From the NCBI RefSeq assembly GCF_005877885.1, contig NZ_VCHY01000005.1, forward strand, positions 62,001 through 126,000: a stretch of 64,000 bases of DNA, in the 5' to 3' direction. The notes under the pieces are model-generated. The model was not told where the DNA came from. It ran no database searches and saw only the letters and a program-made list of their open reading frames with translations. The stretch comes from Labilibacter sediminis. Its GTDB lineage: Bacteria; Bacteroidota; Bacteroidia; Bacteroidales; Marinilabiliaceae. Position 1 is the first letter of the stretch; each line of letters begins with the position of its first letter. Shown one piece after another: positions 41,598 through 50,600 of this stretch. Made by a program: the position numbers and the translations under genes.

Positions 41598-41645
41598 AAA
41601 AAAGCGATTCCCACCTGTATCGTACCAGTAAAGAATCGCTTTTGC
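41598..41645 (-). terminator. Terminator between the T9SS protein gene and the PL8 gene
   Basis: Perfect 11-bp stem, AAAAGCGATTC (41600-41610) with GAATCGCTTTT (41633-41643), followed on the minus strand by a T run. It lies 25 bases after the 41668 stop and about 30 bases before the PL8 ATG, leaving little room for a separate promoter. Confidence 0.85.
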
Positions 41646-41667
41646 TTATATTGAATTGTGATGAATT

Positions 41668-43176
41668 TTATTTTTTAATCAGTTTTACTGACTGAACTGC
41701 TCCGGAAGATAATTTCATCGCTAATAAGTAAATACCTGCAGGATATGCTGATACATTTATTGAACCTCCTACATTGTAATCAATATTTAATTGCTGACCG
41801 TTGATATTATAGATTTTCACATCCTTAACATCTGAAGAAAAATTTACAACATCAGTAGCCGGATTTGGATAAAATAAAACAGGGTTTAATTTTTCAACCG
41901 GTGCAATAGCTGTTGGCAATGGTTCAACACCGGCTTGCACATCACTTATTTTCCAGGTTCCTGCTCTTAAGTCAGCGTTAACTCCATTTACATCGGCATA
42001 GGTATCGGTACAGGTATAAACTAAGGCAAAAGTTACATTCGGATTTGCAGCATCTATGGCTATTTCACCTACACTATACTTCCACTTTGAATCATAGTTC
42101 AAAGACTCATCCAGGAAGAATAAAGAAGTAATATCGGTCCATGTTGCTGAAGAAACCGCACCGATCTTATCTCCATCATTACGTACGTAATCTGTTGACA
42201 TTTTAATTGTTAAATCGGAGTCTCCACCTTTTTTGTACTGACTCATATTCCAAAACGAAAAGTATCCCTTAGCATAACCTGTAAAATCCACCGGACTAAA
42301 CACTGTCCATGCCTCTACAGGAGAAACATTTTTAACACCGTCTGCATCATAAACCGCACTTACCTGTATTGATTTGTAATCTTCTCCTACCGGCTCTACA
42401 AGATCAGTACGTAAAGCATCTTTTCTTACCCACTCCTGAGCATTGGTACTGGTAACATGAATAAATTCAAATTTGCTCCAATCATCAAACTGACTAGTCA
42501 TTAAGTTAGTTAAAGCTTTAGCAGTTGCAGTAAAACGAACCTCACATACTTTCCACATTCCCGGTCTGTCAAGAGAAGCATCTACATCACCATCAGCATC
42601 AATGGTATATTTAAAAGCCAATACAACTGCACTTTCACCTTTATAATCATTTAAATCTAAAGTTGATTTTGTCCAGTTTCCATCATAATCAACATGATCA
42701 TCAATCTGATCCAATTGATTGGTTACATCAGTCCAGGTAGTCGTAGTTACATCACCTGTAAAAGCAGTTGTTATCACTACCGAAAAATCGGCAAAGTTTA
42801 CCTTTCCGTATTGAGCCTTGGTAAAGAAAGTTACTTTTAAATCGTCAATAGAACTGTAGGTACTTAAGTCGACTGCATTAATAACAGCATAAGATTCGGT
42901 GATATAATAATTAGATCCGTCGTATCCTTTGGCTGAAATTACAGTTTGATCACCTGTACGCGTATAACCTAATTCAGACACATCCGGCAAACCTGATAAT
43001 GAACGTTTCCAAAACTCTGAGGCAACAGCCGGATTAACAGTTACATTGTGCACGGTAAAACCACGAGCTTCTGTTGCATATCGTAAATCAGGATAATATA
43101 TTTCTGTTTCCTGTGCCTGAACTTGTGTAAAAATTGATGCTAAAGCAACACATCCAATTAGTAGAAGTTTTTTCAT
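41668..43176 (-). CDS. T9SS-secreted protein with two lectin-like repeats
   Basis: Exported protein, 502 residues: signal peptide ending VQAQ (about 22), two similar beta-rich modules (about 30-220 and 225-415), and a type-A T9SS sorting domain (about 428-502; FYPNPATDVVNF, AYPAGIYLLAMKL). Each module ends in a pattern like W-[TN]-D-[IV]-T, a Y-D-x-W-K/T segment, a run like VVLAFKYT or VTFALVYT, and GxWKxxxVR/Q. This resembles DUF5017/choice-of-anchor J domains, and the C-terminus of the lipoprotein at 50865 has the same pattern. No catalytic motif is seen; I infer a surface carbohydrate-binding or adhesin role in the same locus. Confidence 0.85.
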   Translation of the reverse strand: MKKLLLIGCVALASIFTQVQAQETEIYYPDLRYATEARGFTVHNVTVNPAVASEFWKRSLSGLPDVSELGYTRTGDQTVISAKGYDGSNYYITESYAVINAVDLSTYSSIDDLKVTFFTKAQYGKVNFADFSVVITTAFTGDVTTTTWTDVTNQLDQIDDHVDYDGNWTKSTLDLNDYKGESAVVLAFKYTIDADGDVDASLDRPGMWKVCEVRFTATAKALTNLMTSQFDDWSKFEFIHVTSTNAQEWVRKDALRTDLVEPVGEDYKSIQVSAVYDADGVKNVSPVEAWTVFSPVDFTGYAKGYFSFWNMSQYKKGGDSDLTIKMSTDYVRNDGDKIGAVSSATWTDITSLFFLDESLNYDSKWKYSVGEIAIDAANPNVTFALVYTCTDTYADVNGVNADLRAGTWKISDVQAGVEPLPTAIAPVEKLNPVLFYPNPATDVVNFSSDVKDVKIYNINGQQLNIDYNVGGSINVSAYPAGIYLLAMKLSSGAVQSVKLIKK

Positions 43177-43247
43177 AACAAATTGATTTTAAAAAGATTA
43201 TTTTGACACTAAAGTAGAGGATTGACTACTGAAAAATGGGCATAAAC

Positions 43248-43273
43248 GTACAAATGAATGTACCTAATTGTAC
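43248..43273. promoter_or_regulatory. Candidate regulator site upstream of the T9SS protein gene
   Basis: GTACA-N6-TGTAC inverted repeat (43248-43263) followed by a further TGTAC at 43269-43273, ten bases from the previous one. It sits about 75-95 bases before the gene at 43176; a TACTTTAG box, one base off the -7 consensus, is nearer the start on the minus strand (43216-43209). Confidence 0.4.
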
Positions 43274-43429
43274 ACTCACAACACTTTAAACAAACTGATT
43301 TAAAATCATTTACAAAACATGCAGAATATTAGCATATCAAAAACTGCTTAATTTTTACTACCTGGATGTAATACCAATACTATTAATAGTGTCCAAATTA
43401 TTTTTTCACTCGAGCCGCGAAGGCTCTTA

Positions 43430-43475
43430 CTTTTTGCTACAGTCAAAAAAGTAAGCAAAAAGACCGTCGACTACA
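43430..43475. repeat. Hairpin repeat family 2, copy 1
   Basis: CTTACTTTTTG, short loop, AAAAAAGTAAG, then CAAAAAGACC. Same plan as 45229-45275 and 45459-45503. Confidence 0.6.
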
Positions 43476-43728
43476 CCCATTTCACTCAAAAAACTAGGTT
43501 TCATGACTGAAATTGTTTAAACTCACACTTTTTCGTTCCTCGAAGTGCTCAAACAGAAAACAATTTTTAATCGTCATCTCAATCCTGTTTTTTGGCTCTC
43601 TGGCTGAGGTCGAGACTAAACAAGCCGACCTGCATATTTCATTAAAACCTTTAGGACGCTATTGATACTGCATTCTCTTATCGCAATAATTCAAGACTGC
43701 GCCCGTAGGGTAATTGCATTTAAGATTC

Positions 43729-43743
43729 AACCACGTTGTGGTT
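43729..43743. repeat. Small palindrome AACCAC-GTT-GTGGTT
   Basis: Perfect 6-bp hairpin; the same arms recur at 43825-43842 inside the neighbouring structured element. Confidence 0.6.
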
Positions 43744-43780
43744 GTGAAAATATGGATTATCGTATACCCTGCACTTTGTA

Positions 43781-43859
43781 CAGGGCTATTCATATTTTAA
43801 TCCTTTCAGGATTACAATTAGCCCAAACCACGAATGTGGTTTAATTTCGAATAGCCCTG
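43781..43859. repeat. 79-bp nested-hairpin element (REP-like)
   Basis: Bounded by an exact 11-bp inverted repeat, CAGGGCTATTC and GAATAGCCCTG, that encloses two hairpins: AATCC-TTTCA-GGATT (43799-43813) and AAACCAC-GAAT-GTGGTTT (43825-43842). A further hairpin, CCCTG...CAGGG, ends at 43785. The multi-branched fold recalls REP/RAYT-type elements, but no transposase is present. Confidence 0.65.
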
Positions 43860-44149
43860 GATGAATTGAAAATCAATGAAGCCAATTCCGGGGATATTTT
43901 AGCATCATAAAATAGAATCCCTAAAGGATTCAATCTTTAACCCGGATTCCTAAGACTTTTTGAAAAGTAAAACCGAGTAGCTAACTATTTCAAGTATTTT
44001 AGTTCTATCTCGATAAAAATGTGTGTTGGCCGGTTCAATTGGCCCGGGCCGGTAATAGCGCGACGCAGTTGAATGCGGGTGAATAAGGGATGTGTGACGG
44101 CAATAGATTCAACAAGGAGGTGGGCTGAAGGATGAATTGAACTTGATTT

Positions 44150-44191
44150 TTTTGTTTCTTATTGATCAAGCAAAAAGAAAGCCTGTTTGGC
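44150..44191. repeat. Hairpin repeat family 2, degenerate copy
   Basis: CTTGATTTTTTTG ... ATCAAGCAAAAAGAAAGCC follows the family plan (hairpin then CAAAAAGAAAGCC), with weaker arms. Confidence 0.4.
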
Positions 44192-44210
44192 AAAACAATA
44201 TTAGTTAGAT

Positions 44211-44423
44211 GGAATGATGCATTAGGTCTTCGTTATGAACATTGAAAATACAACCTGCCTGTCCGGTAGGCAGTTAAAACAAACACTTACTGAAATGAGG
44301 GATAGCACCGCTACGGTGAGTTGAAGTAAGTGAGTAAAACGATTTGTTTTAAAGAAGTTTCAATGTGTAATACCTGCAAGCCGGCAGGCTGGGATTAGCT
44401 AATGAATGTATTGCGGGTTTAAA
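44211..44423. repeat. MITE-like inverted-repeat element, copy B
   Basis: Left end ATGATGCATTAGGTCTTCGT, right end GCTAATGAATGTATTGCGGG. The central part is nearly the same as copy C (59481-59655), including ATAGCACCGCTA and GTGAGTTGAAG. It carries two extra hairpin insertions, CCTGCCTGTCCGGTAGGCAG and a GCCGGC-centred one, making it longer (213 bp). Confidence 0.8.
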
Positions 44424-44644
44424 TGCGATTGCCCTGACCTTGCCCGCTTTGCTACTAAAATACCTTTTTCAACTCTTGTTGGCATTAATTCTTTATGGCT
44501 GTAATTATGCAACTTATCTGCCTTACAGCCGCAGGAAGGAATACCAATATTACCATGAACTGAGCTTCATAATAAAATTGGTATAAATTTAATATCTCAG
44601 GAGGAGATACATCTATAGTGAAGGCATGTATCAAAAACAAACAA

Positions 44645-44665
44645 CTCCAAAGGAGTTGCATACTA
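44645..44665. repeat. Small hairpin CAACTCC-AAA-GGAGTTG
   Basis: Perfect 7-bp arms; a related hairpin, ATCTC-AGGAG-GAGAT, lies about 50 bases before. Part of the same repeat-rich island; no function visible. Confidence 0.6.
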
Positions 44666-44760
44666 TATTTTAGTTGGACATCAATGTTAAAGATTATGCC
44701 CGTGGCTGCCTTACATACTCCGCATCTTACTTTTAACTAATCTCTTCATTATATCATTTA

Positions 44761-45029
44761 AGTACATCCTCAATATACCAGAGTACATCATTAAACTAAG
44801 TAAGTACATCGTTATATTAGTTAACCACATCGTTTAATTAGTCAAGTACATCTTTAATTTCATTGAGTACATCATTTAATTCTATTAGTACATCTGATGT
44901 ACTTTATTATTTTATTGAAGTACATAATCAAACAAATGATATACTTGAGTAAAATAGTAATGTAGTTAGTTAAATATACAATGTATTCATTGAGGTTACT
45001 GATGTAGTTATACTTTATAACGATGTGTT
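44761..45029. repeat. Mirror array of fourteen 8-bp half-sites at 21-bp period
   Basis: Seven AGTACATC-type sites start at 44761, 44782, 44803, 44824, 44845, 44866 and 44887; seven GATGTACT-type sites start at 44896, 44917, 44938, 44959, 44980, 45001 and 45022. All steps are exactly 21 bp, and the two arms meet in the palindrome AGTACATC-T-GATGTACT centred on 44895. Six of the seven left sites are perfect, the other matches 6/8; right sites match 6-8 of 8. The 13-bp spacers are AT-rich and not conserved, and opposite spacers do not pair well, so this is not one long hairpin. Confidence 0.9.
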
Positions 45030-45062
45030 TGGGTAATTAGATGATTAATCCCTGAAAAAAGA

Positions 45063-45093
45063 AAACCCGGAAGCTTAAAAAACTTCCGGGGTT
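45063..45093. terminator. Terminator-like hairpin CCCGGAAG/CTTCCGGG
   Basis: Perfect 8-bp stem (45066-45073 with 45083-45090) flanked by A and T. Near copy of the SusD terminator at 45858, but with no gene in front of it. Confidence 0.6.
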
Positions 45094-45228
45094 ATATTAT
45101 AAATCAATAGTGACCGACTAAAATACACTTCCTTAAAATTTACCTTCCTTTGTCTTCAAGCCAGACCACTGTCATTAAGTTAAGAAATTCACAGAGTGAA
45201 TTTCTTAATATTGGGACTTTGTCCCAAA

Positions 45229-45275
45229 CCCTAGTTCCTTTTTGTCATTGCCACAAAAAGGAACCAAAAAAGTCT
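45229..45275. repeat. Hairpin repeat family 2, copy 2
   Basis: GTTCCTTTTTGT, short loop, ACAAAAAGGAAC, then CAAAAAAGTC; preceded by GGGACTTTGTCCCAAACCC, which recurs near 45778 as GGAACTTCGTCCCAAACCC. Confidence 0.65.
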
Positions 45276-45458
45276 AGAGCAATAGAATCCTTCCACCCAC
45301 ACCGGTCATCAATTCCGGCCAACACACATCCTCCTCAAGTGCGCTCTTGATGACCTCTCGCCACGCCTGACTCGGTCTATTGCTCTGGCCAACCCCGCTT
45401 TGATTTACAGCTCCAGAAAGCTTTCCATACCTTAACTTAATGACATTGTCAAGCCATA

Positions 45459-45503
45459 CAGACTTTTACTTTCTTCAGCTGAAGAAAGTAAACAAAGAAA
45501 GCC
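45459..45503. repeat. Hairpin repeat family 2, copy 3, with perfect 28-bp palindrome
   Basis: 45465-45492 is a perfect palindrome with half TTTACTTTCTTCAG, followed by CAAAGAAAGCC as in the other copies. Confidence 0.75.
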
Positions 45504-45855
45504 GCCGCTGACATGAAAAAGCTAAAAATTAGTGCTCTTCGCTAAAAGAAAAGAACTCACTGCGTTCAAACAGCTTTTCTTTCTTAACGCTTCGTTTACT
45601 GATTTTCTTAACGCTTTTACATGAAGGCGGTTTAGTTACCCAAACATGATGCATATTTATTTAAACATCAATTCATTAATCTTTTACAACACGCCTTATT
45701 AAATTAGTCGCTCAGTAATGATTATAAATCAATAGGTTGCCAATTACCTTACACTGGATAACACTAACTTATTGGAACTTCGTCCCAAACCCGACTTCCT
45801 TTTTTATTCAAAACAAAAGTAATTTTTAAAGAGGCCAACCTGGCAATGCGCTCAA

Positions 45856-45892
45856 AAAAACCCGGAAGCTCTCAGAACTTCCGGGTTTAAAA
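45856..45892 (-). terminator. Terminator of the SusC-SusD transcript
   Basis: Perfect 11-bp stem AAACCCGGAAG (45858-45868) / CTTCCGGGTTT (45878-45888), T run on the minus strand, 23 bases after the SusD stop. Confidence 0.9.
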
Positions 45893-45910
45893 TTATAGCT
45901 GTATAAAAGA

Positions 45911-47584
45911 TTACCAATTGTCTTTTTGATCAAGTAAATTATTGATACTTACTTCCTGCAATGGATAAGGCAGGCTATTGTGTTTGGTTTCATCATAATT
46001 ATGACCGGCGCGAAGATAACTGGCATCCTGCTCTTTTTTAGGATCAAAAGATGGATCACCCTGAATAGTGGCATTTAAAAACTCAAGACGGTCGCCTAAG
46101 ATTCCCCATCGGATTAAATCCTGCTTACGTAATCCTTCGAAGCACAATTCGCGCATACGTTCATCCTGTACCTCTTTTAAAAATGCCTCTCTTGAAAGAA
46201 CTGCATCTGGTGAGGCAACTTCAATATTTTCAAGACCTGCTCTGTTACGCACCTGGTTTAAATAAGCCTTACCTTCTGTGGTAGGCATTCCGCTGATTTC
46301 GTTTGATGCCTCAGCATACATTAATAGTACATCTGCATATCTTAATACCGGGAAGTTAATACCTGTATAGTTTTTATTTGGAGAAGCTACCGGTTCCAGC
46401 ACAATGTACGACTCAATGTTTCCATTTTCTGGTTTTGCACCAGGATCTAAATCATCCCAGTTAGCTGGCTCCCAACGACGGTACTTGGTAGGACAGTATT
46501 GCGGGCTCATGGTTGAAGTCACCTCAATATTATTCCCCTTTGAGTTACGATATCCTCTAAGGTTCCAGTCTAAACGAACATCCTCAGTCACATAATTGTT
46601 TTTTACAACCGGAGAAGCATTTAACATGGCATATCCAAACGGATAACCTTCACCTCCATACGTCCAGGACACACCATTTAAATTTCCAATTTTACCATCA
46701 ACCTGTAAACCTAAATCTCTAAGGTTAGTAAAAGAAATTTCAAACAACGATTCTTCCAAATAATGAGTATTCTGGATATAAGTTAAAAACAAGTTACGGT
46801 ACCCCTGGTTATCGGCATCTACGCGTAATGTATGCCATCCATCCATAATAATAGAATCGCAATGATTCCTGGCCAACTCATATTTATCGGTATCCAAAAG
46901 TGGGTAACCTGCCATTTTCATATACACGCGGGCCAATAAACCATGTGCTGCCATTTTGTTGGCATGCCCCGGAACATAATCTGCATCCTTAGAATGCGGC
47001 AAGTGTTGGTAGGCAAAAGTAAAGTCTTCAATGATTTGGTTGTACACCACAGCCTCAGAAGACGCTGCCACATGGTTTGACGATTGATCCTTTGAGTAAG
47101 TTAAACGCAACGGCACCTCACCCCACCAGGCAACCAAATGAGAATATGATAAGGCACGTAAAAATTTAGCCTCTGCAACAAACTTGTTATATACATCTTC
47201 TTCAAAAGCAGTCTTATCTAACTTATCGATAAACATATTTGATGCATTGATACAGGCATACAATTGTGTCCAAAGTTTTTCGATGTATAAATCAGCCGCT
47301 GTATGACGATACAAGCCTACAGTCCAGTTCTCATTATAACGACGGTTATAGTAACCCTCATCAGTACCTGAATCAAAAACAATTGGAAAATCAGAACCAT
47401 AAACACTTGTCTTGGCGATGAAGGAATAGATTCCAGAGATACCTAACTGAGCCTCTGTTTCGTTAGAATAAAAATCGTCAACCATCCAATTCGATTCCGG
47501 CGATTTATCCAGAATATCGGAACAGGCAAATCCTACTGTTACCAGCAGAGCCATTAAAATCCTATTTATATATTTAATACGCAT
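45911..47584 (-). CDS. SusD/RagB family nutrient-binding outer-membrane lipoprotein
   Basis: Glycan-binding lid of a SusCD import complex, 557 residues. Lipoprotein signal with FACSD lipobox (Cys21), then the tetratricopeptide-rich SusD fold. Typical strings are ETEAQLGISGIYSF near the start, EAKFLRALSYSHLVAWWGEVPL, FPVLRYADVLLMYAEASNE and the C-terminal EVQDERMRELCFEGLRKQDLIRWG. ATG at 47584. It lies 24 bases after the SusC stop and ends in a terminator. Among SusD-like proteins the sequence alone does not fix the ligand; the PL8 and sulfatase neighbours point to a sulfated glycosaminoglycan. Confidence 0.95.
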   Translation of the reverse strand: MRIKYINRILMALLVTVGFACSDILDKSPESNWMVDDFYSNETEAQLGISGIYSFIAKTSVYGSDFPIVFDSGTDEGYYNRRYNENWTVGLYRHTAADLYIEKLWTQLYACINASNMFIDKLDKTAFEEDVYNKFVAEAKFLRALSYSHLVAWWGEVPLRLTYSKDQSSNHVAASSEAVVYNQIIEDFTFAYQHLPHSKDADYVPGHANKMAAHGLLARVYMKMAGYPLLDTDKYELARNHCDSIIMDGWHTLRVDADNQGYRNLFLTYIQNTHYLEESLFEISFTNLRDLGLQVDGKIGNLNGVSWTYGGEGYPFGYAMLNASPVVKNNYVTEDVRLDWNLRGYRNSKGNNIEVTSTMSPQYCPTKYRRWEPANWDDLDPGAKPENGNIESYIVLEPVASPNKNYTGINFPVLRYADVLLMYAEASNEISGMPTTEGKAYLNQVRNRAGLENIEVASPDAVLSREAFLKEVQDERMRELCFEGLRKQDLIRWGILGDRLEFLNATIQGDPSFDPKKEQDASYLRAGHNYDETKHNSLPYPLQEVSINNLLDQKDNW

Positions 47585-47608
47585 ACTTTCTTTTTTTTAA
47601 ACCATTAA

Positions 47609-50600
47609 TTAAAATACTACTTCAATACCTCCTGAAACGATTGAACTTTGCGGGTATGCCGAATAATCCAGATTTGGTGTTAATGCACCATATTTACCCA
47701 CTGAAACATCCGGATCGAATCCTGAATAAGATGTCCAGGTTAACAAGTTTTGACCGGAAACATACACTCTACATTTCTTAAGTCCAATACGCGACATGAT
47801 ATCCTGTGGTAAGGTATAACCTAAAGAAACCGTTTTCAACTTAAGGTAAGTTCCATCCTCCACATATCTGTCATCAACCTGGTTTCCTTTTGGTGGTTTA
47901 CCATATACTGTTTGGTAACGAATGGTGTTCACATCCGTATTGGTATTGGTTGGAGTCCAAAGGTTTGCCATTCCTGCCAGTCCGTTGTTGGTTTTAGCTT
48001 GAGGCTGCTCAAACTCAATGCGGTTGGCATTCAAAATATCGTGACCTACCGACCATTGAAGGAAGATTTGGCAATCAATATTTTTCCATTGAAAATCATT
48101 GGTTAAACCACCAAAGTGATCAGGATGCGGATTACCAATAATTACACGGTCTTGTTCGTTAATGGTTCCATCACCGTTTTGATCTTTAAACATGATACTT
48201 CCCGGAGCAACAGGCATGGCTCCATTATCGCCAACACCTTCTTTTAAAGTATAGGTTTGTGTTTGGTTGTTGTAATCAAAATCTTCGAACTGATACAAGC
48301 GTTCAAACTCTAATCCGTAAATCATACCCACCGGCTGACCTACCTGAGTAATGTATTGATACTCGTTATAGCTACTCGCCCAATTTGGATTTGTATAAAT
48401 AGCATCTTGTCCGCTGTTTAGTTTAATGGTTTTGTTTTTATTGAATGAGATATTAAACGAAGTCGACCATTTAAAATTACTGTTCTTCACATTAATGGTA
48501 TTCACACTAAGCTCTAAACCCTGGTTTTCAACCTCACCCACATTTTGTTGTACCCTGTTAAAACCGGTACTAAGCGCCATTTCTGCCTGAAGCAATAAGT
48601 CTTTTGTATTCTTTTTGTAATAGTCGGCAATCACCTGAATGCGCTGATTCATAAACCCTAAATCTAACCCAAGGTTAACCTGACCTGTTGTTTCCCAACG
48701 TAAATCGGGTACACCCATGTTGCTTTGGTAAGCTCCCGGTATATACTCTTCGTTAAAAGTATACCCGCTTGAGGCACTCACATTTAATAAGTTATAAGCG
48801 TCAAAATCACCAATACGGTTATTACCTGTCAATCCCCATCCCCCTCTAACTTTAAGGTTTGAGAATACGCCTAAATCCTTTATAAATCTTTCTTCACCAA
48901 TACGCCATCCGGCAGAGAATGAAGGGAAATACCCCCATCTGTTTTCCTTGGCAAATTTTGAAGATCCATCGGTACGGAAGTTAGCCTGAAACAAATATTT
49001 TTGCTTATAGCCATAGGTTAATCGTCCGAAATAAGATAGCAAGCTATTAGAAGAACTATAGGTATCCGGAATTGATGGCGATGTACCGATGCTTAGCTTA
49101 TCAATACCAAAAGCATCTGTAGGTAGTTGCGAATTTTTCATTTTACCATATACATACTTTCTATCGGTAATTTCGATACCGGCCAATGCGCCAACCTTAT
49201 GCGATTTACTAAAGGTTTTGCTATAATTTAAAGTATTAGAGGTAGACATGGTTTGGTAGCGTCGATTGGTTACCGAACCATTGATTCCATCGTTACCTCT
49301 TGTTCCTTCCCTGGTATCCTTACCAAAAAATAAGGTCTCTCTTCTGTTATCAATCTGGTAATTACCTTTTACACGCAAGCTTAATTCTTTGGTAATTTTA
49401 TAATTCAAATACAAGTCACTACGCACTACATCCTGACGGCGATTTCTATCGGTATTCATTAAGGTTTTAACAGGATTAAATCTTCTATCGTTAGGGTCTG
49501 TTAAGTCCAAACCTCCTTCTCTACCATCACTTACAACTGGCTCAATAGGGCGAAATGTTATGGCATCTTTAATAATACTAGTGTAGCTATTTCCCGCAAT
49601 ATTAATTCCCTTACGGTTGTTGTAGGCGTACTGAACATTCCCACCTACCGTAACATTTTTATTGACCTTATGGCTGAATTTTACACGGTTAATCAATTTG
49701 GTAAAACCGGTATTAATTAAAGTACCCTCCTGATCTAAATACTCACCAGAATAATACAGTGTAGTGGTTTTGTTACCTGTACTTAAGGCTACATTATAGT
49801 TTTGAATGGTTGCTATATAAGAATCAGAATCAGAATCAAAAAGATTAGAAACAGTAGGACGATCACTGAATATTTCATCTTGCCAGCTTGTACCTTCTTC
49901 ACCGCGATATAACTCAGGATCTACCCAGTGCTTATAAAAGTGTTTCACATTCTCCGATGGGTTATATCCATCCTTGGCATAAGCCACTTCTTTTTGATAA
50001 TTTACGTACTCATAAGGCGACATTACCTCTAACCTTGTTGGAATCCACTGCACACCAGAAGAGGCATTAAACGTAATATCTGTTTTACCGTCTGAACGTC
50101 CACTTTTGGTGGTAATAATAATTACCCCGTTGGCTCCTCGCGATCCGTAAATAGCTGTTGCCGATGCATCTTTTAAGATATCAAATCCTTCTATATCATT
50201 GGAACTAATACTTGCCGGATCAAAATCTTCCAATGGGATTCCATCCACTACATATAATGGAGAGTTATCACCTGTAATGGAGTTACCCCCACGGATGACA
50301 ATATTTAATCCTTCACCAGGTGTACCATCAGCCGAAGAAACCTGAACCCCTGCCACACGACCGGCTAATGCCTGGTCGTAGTTTGAGGTTGGAGACTTTG
50401 TTAAATCGCTGGGTGTTACCTTGGCTACGGCACCTGTAAGGTCGCGCTTTTTAGTTGTTCCATAACCAATGGCCACGACCTCATCAATACCTATCGTTTC
50501 CGATTGCATGGTAACTAAAATTTTAGATTTACCATCGACACTTACCTCCTGTGTTTTAAAGCTGATGAAAGTAAATACAAGAACTGATTTTGGTTGAATG

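Larger units (their letters stand above)
43177..45910. other. 2.7-kb repeat-rich island splitting the glycan locus
   Basis: No convincing gene in 2.7 kb between SusD and the T9SS protein. It contains a possible regulator site (43248-43273), several copies of a hairpin family, a 79-bp structured element (43781-43859), a MITE-like copy (44211-44423), the 21-bp mirror array (44761-45029) and two copies of a CCCGGAAG hairpin. Frames of 60-66 codons here run through hairpins and are not protein-like. Confidence 0.8.

Noticed and set aside
43662-43844. 60-codon plus-strand ORF
   Set aside because: Covers the nested-hairpin element; translation of repeats.
44761-45029. CRISPR array
   Set aside because: Repeats are 8 bp with 13-bp AT-rich spacers, inverted halfway, with no cas genes; does not fit any CRISPR type.
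44761-45029. Single long hairpin or attenuator
   Set aside because: Only the 8-bp half-sites are complementary across the centre; opposite 13-bp spacers match at about the level expected by chance.
45150-45350. 66-codon plus-strand ORF
   Set aside because: Reads through hairpin repeat family 2; no protein features.
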